64,000 nt of DNA from Anthoceros angustus. Lineage: Eukaryota > Streptophyta > Anthocerotopsida > Anthocerotales > Anthocerotaceae. Location of the stretch: contig MU008235.1 in assembly GCA_010909165.1 (NCBI GenBank), positions 1-64,000 on the forward strand. The letters are read 5' to 3'. This document shows, one piece after another, positions 21,720 to 33,326 of the stretch; position 1 is the stretch's first letter; each line of letters starts with the position of its first letter. Below the pieces are notes generated by a model, which was given only the letters and a program-made list of their open reading frames with translations, was not told the DNA's origin and did no database searches. The translations under genes were made by a program, and so were the position numbers.

Positions 21720-23017
21720 CTATGTGCACTTTTGGTATGGGACATGCGAAACCAGCTAAGTCCCTTCAAAACTATGGTTCAAGAGGAAAAATAGCGAGTT
21801 ACAGTCTGCTGTAATTGTCCCTAGAAGATGCTCATGTGATACTAACGATGCGTGTCCAGGGGGTTAGTTGGGGGAGACAACCTGAGAGGGGATGGATACA
21901 AGTGTATTCAATCCTTCACAGGCTAGCTCCCTCATCCAACTTCCTGGATGCGTGAAAAGGGTGTAAGTGTGAGAAGGGACACAACTTTTCAAAAGTATCG
22001 TTTGAGTTCTTTACTTAGGGTTTCTAACCGACATTTCTCGTGCTTATGAAATGGCCATGTCCGCCTTGACCTGACCAATCTCATGCAAAGACAGACGAAG
22101 CGTATGGTCATAACAAGAATAATACAATTGTGATGCCTTCGTATCAACGCTAAAAGCCATCACCGGCCCCTGTGACGCACAAGGCCTCCGCATCTCCAAG
22201 CCTTCGCCACCGCAAGGTGATCAGCAGGATGGAAGTTCTCTCGGTCACCGGCAAGAACTCGTGGAGAATCCTTGACCAAGATCCATCGCATGCATCATTC
22301 CGTTAACCGGGAGATGTTTCTTTCTATCAATTTCCGAAATTTCAGTGTCGATGCGGCATTTGCAAAAGTAGCAACACCGGCTCTCAAGATGTGTCCGAGA
22401 CAATGAGTTTTCGTTGAAGTCCTAACAGAAATCCCTCAATCGAAATTTGCTTTTCTACGCCAATTTCTACTCGCTTTTGTATGAAGTAGATTTTTCTCGC
22501 AAGGCAGTAATTGCCGTTTCGTGCAGACAAGTTTCTCCCTTACCCACCTAAGCTGCCCTTCTCGAATTTGGGTGACTGCGTACTTCAAAAGCGGCCTCGC
22601 AACTCCCAATCGTTAATAGGACCAAATTCGTGGGTGTTCGTGAGAAGAGGCTGAAAGTGTTGACTCCTTCTCAAGACAATTGACCGGTTGAGGTTGTGAG
22701 CGTAGGATCAGCCGGTTCCTAGCAATGCAATACACCGCCAGTCTTGAGAGAGAATCTACTCCCGAGGTTCTCAAATCGTCAGAGTTTAATTGCACGCCGC
22801 CTCGAACTTGGTCAGGCTCGAGTTTCTAGTGCAACCCACCAGTAGTCAGACATCGGGTAGTTGGCCTCAGCATGCATCCAAAACGCTAGCAAATGTGGGA
22901 CTCGACTTGAGTTTTGTAGCCCCTCCTGCTGATCGCCGATCTCACGGATCTACCCCGGCGAGGCATTATGTCTTGAGAAAAGTAGAGAGCATTTGGAGCT
23001 CTGATACCATAAATTTA
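21720..23017 (-). mobile_element. Partial minus-strand Copia-like internal region
   Basis: It starts with the primer-binding site GCTCTGATACCA (22998-23009; TGGTATCAGAGC on the minus strand) beside an LTR at 23018. Downstream on the minus strand only short frames are seen, for example 22795-22613, and no gag or pol motif could be recognised. It runs into the LTR of the next element at 21719, so one Copia seems to have been inserted into, or joined to, another. Confidence 0.45.
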
Positions 23018-23175
23018 TGTGAGAGCAGCTATTGGTTTCGACAGCTTGATTTCAAATAATGAACAATGGTTACAAAATTGTATGTGTGTATTTTTTATAT
23101 ACTAAACCCTAAAAACGGTTCACGTATGTTTAACCTAAAAAACCTTTATACTTAATGTTGGCTTTATTTCCAACA
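23018..23175 (-). repeat. Short Copia-type 5' LTR, 158 bp
   Basis: On the minus strand it begins TGTTGGAAATAAAGCC (23175), a common Copia LTR start, and ends CACA (23018), eight bases before TGGTATCAGAGC. It contains an AT-rich box 'TATATAAAAAATAC' (about 23100-23087) that may be the promoter. No second copy was seen. Confidence 0.6.
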
Positions 23176-23845
23176 CATATATATGGCAAATTCACATACG
23201 GACGGTCCTTCATTCATGGCATAATGAATGGGGGCATTTAGTTTGCTTGAATGGCTCTCACGTACACCCAATCATTCCTTGCACAATGGTGTAGAAGATG
23301 AAGCAGATACCAAACAGAACTACGCCGTCTCACAATTCACACGACCGGACATGGCATGTTTTCTACCATGCCAGGTTTTCAAATATTCTAATGGCTTGCA
23401 AACACCTTTCTTGGACCATGGTGGAGGGAACAAGTTTATGCGAGAGAAAGGGAGCCATTGTCCTTGGTTCATGGCAGGTTGTTAGATGGCCATGACCTTG
23501 TCATGCCCTACAAAATCGGGGACTATACATGGCATGCATGGAGTAATGGCATACATGGACACGGAAGGGTTTCTGCACATACAAGAAGTAGCCAAGTGAA
23601 GGCGCTGGCAAGGTATAGGTCCTGTGCATGGCACGCCACGGTCTCCTCCTCTCTCCTCTTCCTCCTCCTCCTCACATCCGCTACTCACCCCGCTCCACCA
23701 CCATTCCCACCCCATGGCCACCGCCATACCGTCACCACGGTTACCTCGGAATGTGGTCGCCGCACATCGCTGGCTGGGTCGGTGGCGCGGTGGCGGGCAA
23801 GCAGAACGGCAAAGCATAAATTTAAAGCCGAAATGGCATTGCGAA
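23176..23845. other. Non-coding stretch rich in CATGGCATGCATGG-like words
   Basis: No gene. GGCATGCATGG and related words occur at 23530-23542 and again at 24350-24361. The stretch has a pyrimidine-rich part at 23640-23710 (CTCCTCCTC runs). Confidence 0.35.
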
Positions 23846-24205
23846 CACTTGTCCTTGGGTCACGAAATGGGGATGATTAATGGCAAAATTTTGTTCTTAG
23901 ATGAAGGAATGCTCGTCTACACAGGGAATCATTTGTCCTTGTGTCACGAAATGGTAATCTACAAAGGGTAAAATTTGTCCTTGGCTTACGAAATGGTCAT
24001 CCAGAATGGCCAAAAATTGACCTTCGGCCAAGACATGGTCATGAAGAATGAGAAACATTTGTCCTTGGGTTTAAATGACCATACATAATGGGCTAAATTT
24101 GTCCTTGGACCACGAAATGCGCATGAACAATGGCAAATAATTTTCCTTGATGAGGATATGGTAATCCATAATGGGCTAAATTTGTCCTTGGCTTATAAAA
24201 TGTCA
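23845..24205. repeat. Minisatellite, unit about 42 bp, about nine copies
   Basis: The word TTTGTCCTTGG or a variant recurs at about 23849, 23891, 23932, 23974, 24016, 24060, 24099, 24141 and 24182, each followed by CACGAAATGG-like sequence and preceded by AATGGGCTAAA or AATGGCAAA. Spacing is 39-44 bp. Copies are diverged. No coding function is seen. Confidence 0.8.
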
Positions 24206-26379
24206 TAAAACGGGATGCCTATATATGCCAACATGCATGGATGCCATATGTGAAAGTGGTGGACAATCGCGTTGCCATGGTGTTTTAGGCATGTGAATGC
24301 CACATGTGCACATATAGGTGGTACAACTCCGAGTTTGTGCCCTGCGAAATGGCATGCATGGCACATGAGCGGTGGCATGCCCTAGACTTACGCCGCCTCT
24401 CCTCTTGCCCCTCTTCCCCATCACCAGGGGTTACCTCACCTCCCCTCGGCCACCATCACTCGCAGCCTCGCTCACTTTGTCGCTGCCATCGCGCGCAGTG
24501 ACTCGCTGGCCTTCCGACCATGGTTTGGGACGTTGACTTTGAAGATTTGGTCAAGCCGCTCGCTTAAGCTCGAACAACGCCGCCAATCCGCCGCGGATGT
24601 CGTGCCCATAACGCCACCGCTTGGAAGGAGGAGAGGTGGGGCCCATCGACCGCTGCGCCCACGCCGAGAGGGAGAGTGCCGGAAGCCGGAAAATGGTCCA
24701 GCAAGGACTGGCGCAGGTCAGACGCCCAACGGCCGGATGGAAGCACGGGATGGTGGAAGCGGCAAGTGAGGTGGGCGCGGTCGTGGAGAAAGCCGATTCC
24801 ACCGGGCGGGAGAGGGTGGATGCTCATGGCGTGGAGCGGAAGCGAGAGAGGGAGGGTGGAGGGGAGCAACCTTCACACAGGAGTGAGGTCAAGAGGAGGG
24901 CGCGATGCTCAGGAAGCGGCCGGAAGGGAGGGTGTCTCCAATGTGGGGAGCTAAACGCAAGCTTCTGCAGGAGAGATCTGCTGAGGAGGGATCTCGCCAG
25001 CGACATCCGGAGGAACGAGGACATTGGCCTGAGTCCGGAGCTTGAGGGTCAGGTCCAACTTGAGGAGCATGGTGGTGGTGCACAAGAGGGGACCGTGGTC
25101 AGGGCCGAGAGATGGCATACGTTTTGTGGACCTTCTCGGTGGCGACGACAACCCCAACAACGTGGCGGGAGGGAGCCTTTGGAGGAGGAGGAAACTCGCA
25201 GGGAGTGAGACTCTGGGTGGACGCGTGGAGGAGGGCCAAGGAGCGCCTATGATGGTGAGGAGGCGGTGAGGAGGAGGACACCAGCGCGAGGATGGGGGAG
25301 AGCGAGCGAGGAGGAAGATGTGGAGATGGCGGATGCCGAGGTCGAGGAAGACATGCCGACTACATTGCCACATGAAATTGGAGAATTGACGGAGCACCGG
25401 TAAGCCATTAGGCGATGTCATGTGTTAAAAGTGCTACATGGCGTGGTGGTGGTATGGTCATGGAGGCTATGGAGGGTGGATAGAGAATGAGGAGGCGATG
25501 AAGAGTCGTCCGATGAGGAAGGACGAGTGAGGAAGGCCTTCCACCAACGTGTTGGAGCTAGTGTGTGCAAAATGGAGTTGATGATGCCATGGTCGAGCCA
25601 CGAGTTTGCGAGAAAGATCGTGAGGAAGGTAGAGTATGAGTTTGCAAGTATAGGCGAGGATATTGTGGCTGTGTTTGCAGTGCATCGCGGACAAGGAACC
25701 ACAATGTGGGCAAGAAGGTGCAAGTCGCAATTCGGAGGGAGAAGGGAAGGATGCAAAATGGTTGCATCCGCCTAATGTGAGCAGAAGGCATGGAGAAAGG
25801 CCGGAGCAAGCCGTGGTGACGTGTAAGCATGGTGGTGTGTGGCCAACACCACAAAAGCCGCCGAACGCCGGCAAGAATTAAGCACGAGCATGGGACGAAT
25901 CCCTTTGGTCCAAGAGGGAGCAAAGGAGTTCGAGAAACGTATGTCCAACGGGAGGGAGCGCAACTCGATGAGTTGAAGTGGGCAGCAAGGCATGGATTGA
26001 CAAAGATGCCGAGTAATCGAGTGGTAGTCGCTGACGCTAATGGAATGCTTGGTTGTGATATGTAGGTTTCGCTATGTAGGACGGAGGTGATGTGTGCATG
26101 ACCGCAGGGAAGAAGGGAAGGAAAAGCGGTGGAAGGTGAAGGCCAGTCGTGAAGGAAGGCATGTAACCCAAGTGGAGAGAAGGAAGATGGAGGAAGGTGC
26201 CAACAGGGAGCGCCACCGTGGGAGTGAGGCAACGTGGATGGTGGGGATCACGGAGGTGTGATGGTACACCGACAAGGCGTATCACACGATCCGTGTCAAA
26301 AGCGTGAGTAGGGTGGCAACCCTGACCGAGAGATTGAATGCTATTCGCTTGTCAGAATTGTGGAAGTGGTGATTTGGCA
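24206..26379. other. Non-coding or unassigned degenerate stretch
   Basis: Long but overlapping open frames exist on both strands, such as 24621-25208 (plus, Arg/Glu/Gly-rich) and 26232-25558 (minus, Ser/Pro/His-rich). They follow from GC-rich, stop-poor composition and show no family motif. A transposon origin is likely but unproven. Confidence 0.35.
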
Positions 26380-26772
26380 GCCTATGGGGAGGTGAAGGGC
26401 TAGCCATTGAGGCTAGTGGTCGAATGCCGCCCACGGAAGGTGGACCACACCAGAGGAAACGAGGAGGTCTTGGCGAAGAGGGTCAAGCAAAGACAACGGG
26501 TGTTGAAGCTGCAAGAGGAGTCCGAGCCTGACGGTGGCGAAGGGGTGTAGGCGCAAGTGACATAGGAATGGTTGGCGCCTATGGGGCCGAGTGAAGGGCT
26601 AGCCATTGAGGCTAGTGGGTGAATGCCATTACGGAAGGTGGACCACACGGGGAAGCGAGGAGGTCTTGGCGAAGAGGGTCAAGCAAAGACAACGGGTGTT
26701 GAAGCAAGAGGAGTCGAGTCGGACGGTGGCGAAGGGGTGTAGGCGCAAGTGACATAGGAATGGTTGGTACGA
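26380..26772. repeat. Tandem duplication, unit about 196 bp
   Basis: Unit one (26380 to about 26575) and unit two (26576 to about 26772) share 'AAGGGCTAGCCATTGAGGCT', 'GGAAGGTGGACCACAC', 'GAGGAGGTCTTGGCGAAGAG' and 'GCGCAAGTGACATAGGAATG' in the same order. Differences are mostly short deletions in the second unit, so the duplication is fairly recent. Confidence 0.85.
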
Positions 26773-27420
26773 TCTATGGGTAGGGGGCCGTTTGTGGAGG
26801 GGAATGAATGGTCGAGATGTTTTCTCATGGACGATGGAGTCGCCAGGCATGGGTGGACGGTGATGGTCAATTAGCAACAAACAAGAGGGAATTGGTCTTC
26901 CCACCTTTGTAGCCTAGCATTGACATGGGTCCTCTGTCAAAGTGGTTATAGAGGTCACGGATAGGTGTAGGAAGATGTGGAGGAACCACGAAACCATTGG
27001 TGTTGGTCTCAAGAGTCACCAAGTGACGCCGCCCGCCTGTGAGGCACATGTTGGTGGTGCATGACGCTATGCCCATATCACGTGGAGTTCGACATTGCAA
27101 GGAAACAAAGTGCAAGGGATAGAGGACGCTTGAAGTGTCCAAAAATTTGATTTAAATTGTCAATAAAATCAAACACTTAGATATGTAAGGTATGAGAGTG
27201 ACGTAAGGGTTAGCACATATATATTATTATATAAACAAGTCTTGATGCCTATATACGACGTATATGTACAAAGAGGCATATAAATACACTAATATAATAT
27301 AAGTATAGATGGATGTGTACATATATGTACACATACTTACACATACTTATGTCTTGAAGCCTACAAACATATATATGTATATTGAGTATATGCAAAGGAG
27401 GTAAAAGGAAGGAAGGACAG
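26773..27420. other. Non-coding, AT-rich towards the right, with a 22-base palindrome
   Basis: No gene. From 27130 it is AT-rich with many ATATAT and TACATA words. ATGTGTACATATATGTACACAT (27313-27334) is a perfect palindrome. The stretch separates the duplication from the array that interrupts the next Copia. Confidence 0.5.
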
Positions 27421-27589
27421 CCTAGAGAGAGAGGTCATTGTAACAAGCAAGTTGAAAGAGGAATAGTGGAAGAGTATAAAATGGTTGTGATAGGGAGGTC
27501 CTTCTCACGGTCATGAAGGAGGAGGAGAAGTGAAAGAGTATAAAAGGGTGTGATAAGGGGCAATAAATAGGAGGGTGAGGTGAGAGGAG

Positions 27590-27995
27590 AGAGACCAAGT
27601 ATTGTGTTAAGATGGGGTGAGAAGGTGGATAAGAAAAGGACACCTTGAACACCAAGCCACCATAAAGTGTTGCAATTTTGAAGTGGTACATGAAGTGAGA
27701 GACCAAGCATTGTGTTAGGATGGTGGGAGATGGAAGAGAAAGAATGGACCAACTTAACACCAAGCCATCAAACCATGTTGAAGTTGGAAGTGGTACATAA
27801 AATTGCAACACGGTATAAGGGCGGTGGGAAATTATTAACAATGCTTGTGAGAGAGGGGTACCTAAAGGAGGTGGGAAGAGAGTGCAGTTCGTGTTAAGAT
27901 GGTCGCACCAAACGGGGACAACTAACAAACTTAATACCAACCCTCCAAAACATGTTGCAATGTGGAAGTGTAACAAAAAATTGCAACATCGACTG
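27590..27995. repeat. Imperfect tandem repeats, unit about 120 bp, about three copies
   Basis: Each unit carries GTGAGAGACCAAG or a variant, ATTGTGTTAAGATGG, ACACCAAGCCA and AAGTGGTACATAAAATTGC in this order (about 27585-27690, 27690-27810 and 27865-27995). On the minus strand they prolong the reverse-transcriptase frame that ends near 28000, so the repeats interrupt the Copia pol region. Confidence 0.6.
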
Positions 27996-30900
27996 TAACA
28001 TAGAGTGCCCTTTTCTAGTAGGGAGGGGATGCTTCTATCTCCTCGTGATGGAGTCCTTGAGGCTTTTTCATACTTTCTCTCCGAGTAACCGTGTAGACAC
28101 CGTTTACGTCCTTCAAAGTTGAATCTTTCTAGTAACTGGCTTACGTAATGCTCTTGATGGATAAAAAAGGTGTGCTCTTCCTTTTTGAATTCAAACTGTA
28201 CTCCTAGTGCATAGCGCATAGGTCCCATATCAACGACATCGCATTTCCTTTGATAGCATGTGCTGTCCCTTGACATATCAGAGCAACTTCGTGGTCATAC
28301 CGAATATAAAGTCATGTCGCCGTCACGCATGATAGTGATCATGTAAATGTCTTCGTGGATGTAAATGTCTTCGTGGATGTAAATGGTCCGTGTTTGAGAT
28401 GAGAGGGATGAAGCCACATTTCTTCAGGTATCTGTCCACAGTCTCATTCCATACTTGTGCAGACTGTTTCAATCCGTAGATGGATTTAAGCAGCTTACAT
28501 ACCTTGCCGTTGTCCTTTACAAACCCCGTGATCACATGTAAATGTCTTTCAAGCAGTCCAACACAAAACGCACGATCTTCTTGACGCTCACCGTGTATAT
28601 GCAAGTAATGATGGGCAGCAAAGGCTAAGAGGATCCGAATAGATGTGGCCTTGATGACTGGGTTGAAAAGTCTGTTCTCCTCGTAGTCGAAGCCTGATAC
28701 CTGGATGAAACCACGGGCTACCAATCTGGACTTGTACCTTGAGTTTCCTTCTAAAAGTCCATTTACAAGAGATTGGTTTTCGCCCACTAGGCAAGTCAGT
28801 GAGCTTCCAGGTTTTGTTAGCGATTAGTGAGTTGTATTCAGACTAAATTGATGCGTTCCATTCAGGTGTTCTGAGGGCTTCTTCTATGCTTGCAGGTACA
28901 TCCTGCATCTTGATTGCAGAAAGGGCTTGACGCAGGGCAAGTTGGGCTGGATCAGCATCGGGGGCTTGTGCGGGAGCTGGTACCTCTTGAGGTGGGATGA
29001 CTGGTTGGCGAGAAAAGGAATCTCTAGGGACAGAAGGTGGGTTCCTCCGTAGGTGGCTTGGTGGTCGATGGCGTGTAGAGCGCCTTACAGGAGGAGGATT
29101 CAGGTTCTGGCTTGGGTACCTTAGGTTCTGGAATATGATTTATCTCCAGGTCATGAGCATGTAGTGGCGCCTGAGCTGGAGTAGCTCGAGCATGTGGAAG
29201 TGCCTGGACTGGAGCAGGGTAGATGATCTGATTCTCCTCTTGAGCTTGCATGTCATCTTCATCATAGTGTGTGGCCCCCTCAAGGTCAAGAGGGAAAGGA
29301 GCCTAATCGGCAAGGAGAAGGCCTGACATGCTGGTAGCTGGTAGAGAGGTAGAAAGAGAGGCGAGATAGGAGTTGAGGATGAGAGACTCATGGAAATGGA
29401 CACTGCGGGAAAGGATTACCTCTTTGGTGGATTGATCAAAAAGGCGGTAAGCTTTGACCTGGTCTCAATAGCTAATAAGGAGAAGCTTGCAGCTCTTGTC
29501 ATCCCATTTGCGACGAGTGGCATCTGGGATATGTGCAAAGGCAGGGCTGCCAAAAATGCGGAGATGGGAGATCCTGGGTTTGTTACCCTGTCTCAGAAGG
29601 GTGTGGTGCTGGCAATTTTAGTTGGAAGCTCGTTTGAGGTAGTTTGCAGTGACGTGCTACTGGCCTACCTAGTAACCGCGAGAGACAGAGAGCTTCGTAG
29701 ATGGATCTGGCGGCCAGCAAGGGGTTATGAGTGGCGTGTAGTACTTGTCGGTGGCGGAGGATCCCCTTGGATCGGCAGAACTCATGAAATGTTGTGCTTG
29801 TGTATTCTCCGCGATTGTCAGTGCAGAGAGTGCATACTTGGAACCCTGCTTGGCATTCTACTGCTAGCACAAACTCTTGAAAACAGGTTAGGGCCTCGTC
29901 CTTATGGCAGAGAAAGTAAATGTGGCAATACCTGCTCCACTCGTCCAAAAGGTAAGGAAGTAGGAGTGGCCTCCAAAGCTGTGTGTGCTCATAGGGCCGC
30001 AGATGTTGGAGTGTACAGTCTCCAGGAGTCGTCAAGCTGTAGTTGGTGAAGGATCTTTGAAGGGAAGGTGAGTCAACTTGGAATATTAGCAAATCTCGCA
30101 GAAAAAATCCCTTATGGACTTGATGCTAACGGGATCCTTGTACATTGCAGGGTTGGCTAAAGCGTCCAGGTAACGAGGATTGATGTGGCCAGCCCGGCAG
30201 TGCCATAGCAAGGTATTGTTGTGAGAGGCTGGTGAAGAGCTGTCTGCTACGAGTGATGATGAAGACTGTAAGTTGAGCAAGTACAAATTGTTGTAGGGAA
30301 GTCCATGTGCCAGCGCTGTTTGTGTCTTGTCCTTCGAGTGATATATAGTGCAGTGATTTCCGCGGAATGTGATGGTAAGATCATGCTCTGACGCCAGCCT
30401 CAATCGATGCGGGGAGGTTTTTGGTAATTGCGGTGCACGCGGATGCCTGCTGGTTACGATGAGGATTCCCCATTGGATGCGCCCCCAATGCAACCTCGCC
30501 TATTCCTTGGACAAGAAGTGAGCTGTCATCACCGAGCAGCACGTGCTGATCGAATAGCACGTCATGATAGGATGTAAACATCTCTTTGCTGCTGCAGATA
30601 TGTGTGGTTGCTCCTGTGTCCAGAAACCATCGACATTTGTTAGTCCTGGTTAGCATCAAACATATAGCTAGGATGGAGTTTGCTAGTGGTGACTTGGGAA
30701 TCGTCAGCAAGTTGAACTCGTTTCGAGGTAAGTCACGATGGAGTTCTCCCGATTGCTTCTTTCTGCATTCGTGCTCAAAGTGACTAGGGATTCGGCACCA
30801 GTTGCAGGGTCCCTTGCCGTTTTTCTTTTGTGGCTGGCGATTCGAATTGTTGAATCCCGTTGATGACTGCTGCTGTTGGTCAGAAGGTCTTCGGTTGGTG

Positions 30901-32172
30901 AAGCCTCCCCTTCCTCAACCTCGTCTTCCCCCTCGGCCGCGAGAGGTAAAAAGGGCATGGTTGGAGCCCTGGTTGGAGCGAGGGTTGCTTAATAATATCT
31001 GCTCGATTCTTCCTCCAGGATTGTGCCAACCACCGGGGTGTAAGCCGCAATTTTGATGTTGTAGCTTGGATGGCTTGTCGTGGGGAATTACGAGGAGGCA
31101 CGAAAGTCTTATAGGATGAAGGGAGAGATGTTAGCAATGCAACTGCGGCCTGGAGTTCTGTGACAGTTGTGCCATTGGCAGCAAGCCTAGCCCATGAGGA
31201 CCTAAAGTTGTGTATGTGCTGTTCTATGCTCTCATTATCCTTCATCTCAGCGAGTAAAAATGCCTTGTTGCGTTTATAAGTGACATTGAACTCTGGGATT
31301 GGAACATGTCTTTGAAAGTCTTCCAAATCCTGTAGGCTGTGGTCTGGCCTTGTATGTGCTGAAGCATTGTTTTATCTAATGCTGAGATAAGCACACTACG
31401 TGCTTTCTTGTCCTTCTTTAACCAGGCATCAATTTGATCTTGCGTGCCAGGGGGAACAAAGGTGAGCGAGGGGATTTTGGATGTCCCGTCAATAACGTCC
31501 ATAAGATCGTGGTCCTCTAGAAGTGAGGTAACGTGCATTTCCCATACATCAAAGTCGGTTCCGTTGAATTGGTCTCGATCACGGAACTCAATCTTTGTAG
31601 TGTTAATGATAGTGGGAACCAAAGGCTGTTGAGCCATGGTTCTTCTAAATCTAAGCTTGTGGTGCTTTAGAGGGTCGAAACTGAGCATGCGTCGGCTGTA
31701 ACTAAAATCGGCCGCTGATGGAGATTCTCTCTATCGCTAGGTGAAGTGCTTCGATTTGGTACTCGATGGCTGAAAGCTGTGATTTCAGGTCCTCATGTGT
31801 GACAGTTGTCTTTGTATGGAACATGCCTAAGTGATTGCGAGATGGTCCTGTAGACAAGGGGTTAGCAAAGCGTCGTGATGGGCCTGAGTAGCTTGAGCGG
31901 CATGCTGGAGTGGGCACGCATCGGGGGTGAATCCAATGCCTCAAGTCATTTGTGCGATGCACTCGCTGCAGATGACATGTCTCGGTAGCAGCATCCGGCC
32001 CATAGGTGAGTAGGATGCCGGAGTGCGCTTTCGAGCCATTTTGCCAATTTTAGGATCGTTGGCGCTGATTGCCGTTTGTGCTGTGCAACGCCATAGCGAG
32101 AGATTTGCGAAGACCAGGCGCGGGGCGCATGTGAGGCACCGAACGGCAATGAGCGCGGCAGCTCTAATACCA
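27996..32172 (-). mobile_element. Ty1/Copia element relic (gag, protease, integrase, RT)
   Basis: Degenerate but nearly collinear Copia element on the minus strand. Primer-binding site at 32161-32172 (TGGTATTAGAGC). Gag starts at about 31637 ('MAQQPLVPTIINTTKIEFRD'), shifts frame near 31320 ('NKAFLLAEMKDNESIEQHIH'), then shows a CCHC zinc knuckle around 30810-30770. Protease has 'WFLDTGATTHICSSKEMF' (about 30640-30580). The pre-integrase and integrase region follows ('HCRAGHINPRYLD' near 30210, 'DEWSRYCHIYFL' and 'DNRGEYTSTTFHEFC' near 29940-29790). A Pro/Glu-rich linker spans about 29400-28800. Reverse transcriptase follows ('YKSRLVARGFIQVSGFDYEE' near 28730, 'VCKLLKSIYGLKQSAQVW' near 28500), ending with 'MRYALGVQFEFKKEEHTFF' (about 28230-28170). 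The active-site segment is replaced by a short repeat at 28330-28385, and the 3' end is lost in the array below 27996. Not functional. Confidence 0.85.
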
Positions 32173-32340
32173 TAAACACTGGCACAAGATTACTGGCAAT
32201 GCATAGGAATCGATAATTTACTGATACACAAACTTGTTCTTATACTGTATAGGAGTTGGTTCTGTAACTGTTTGTATGGTTATGAATGATAACCATACAA
32301 ACTGCTCTGATAACTAGTCACTTATGCCCCTAAGCACGAA
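32173..32340 (-). repeat. Probable LTR of the Copia element, with a perfect hairpin
   Basis: It lies directly outside the primer-binding site, so it should be the upstream LTR; the outer edge is not certain. GTTTGTATGGTTAT (32270-32283) and ATAACCATACAAAC (32289-32302) form a perfect 14 bp stem with a five-base loop. No second copy of this LTR was seen. Confidence 0.5.
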
Positions 32341-33002
32341 ACGTGCCCTAAAGTTTGCTAGCCAGTGGGGTCCAGAACCCTCTCGCTAAAACCCCGATCC
32401 GTGGCGGATGTGCGACAGTTCTTCAACATTCCGTAGTATGGTACCTCCCAGGCCTGGCACTTCTGTTGATGACCTGGGCCTGCGTGCCTCTGGCCCTTGC
32501 TTAGGTGACGGGCTGCATCATGATGGTGGATGGAGCCCTCCATGATCCTGCCCCATTCCTTGCGAGCTTACTCCGGGGGACAAGCTGTTGCCAGGCCCTA
32601 ACTCACGGCAGGTTGCTGGGGCCTGCTGCCCTTCATCCGCGGGCCCCTCCTTCCAGGCTTCCCATTCACCTTCACATTTTGTCGAAGCTCGACAAGTTAT
32701 GGTAGTATTGGGGGATGTCGCCCCGTACTCTTGATCTCGATCCTGGCTGTGCTAACGCGTGGTCATTCACCTGCAACAGCTGGAACTCCATTGTGGATTG
32801 TTTGGAGGAATTGCACGATATGGAGGTGTTGCTTGTCAAGATATGGAGGCAGGATCACCACAAGGACGCTTCTGTACTTTGGCGTTTAATTATAAAGCCT
32901 GCTTTCTCGAAAAAAAAAATAGCTCTTTTGAGTGGCTTGGGGGCAAAAATAGAACCATTGGGTTGCCCATGCCTATGTTTCCTTAGCCAATTGTGGATCT
33001 CC
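32341..33002. other. Non-coding stretch, nothing recognised
   Basis: Short frames only. An A-run lies at 32911-32919. Confidence 0.35.
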
Positions 33003-33326
33003 CTCCTCTTTACACACTTATTTGAACATGGGCGCAATCAAAGGTTGTTTAGTGTTAGCCCTCTTTGGTAAGCAAGTACTTAGACCCAAGAATGAAAATG
33101 TTTTGAAAATACCTATAGGTAGGTAGTCTTCTAGATAGGATCCTCATCTAGAGATACCTATTTCCTGCTCATCTTTACACACTTGTTTGAACATGGACGC
33201 AATCGAAGATTGTTTAGTGTTTGCCCTCTTTGGTCAGCAAGTACCTAGACCCAAGAATGAAAATGTTTCGAAAATACCTATAGGTAGGTAATCTTATAGA
33301 CATGATCCTCATCTAGAGATACCTGT
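33003..33326. repeat. Tandem duplication, unit about 160 bp
   Basis: The units 33003-33168 and 33169-33326 share 'CTTTACACACTT', 'GCCCTCTTTGGT', 'AGACCCAAGAATGAAAATGT', 'AATACCTATAGGTAGGTA' and 'GATCCTCATCTAGAGATACC'. Identity is high over the whole unit. Confidence 0.85.

Noticed and set aside
24621-25208. 195-codon Arg/Glu/Gly-rich plus-strand frame
   Set aside because: Composition-driven; long frames exist on the other strand over the same bases and no motif was recognised.
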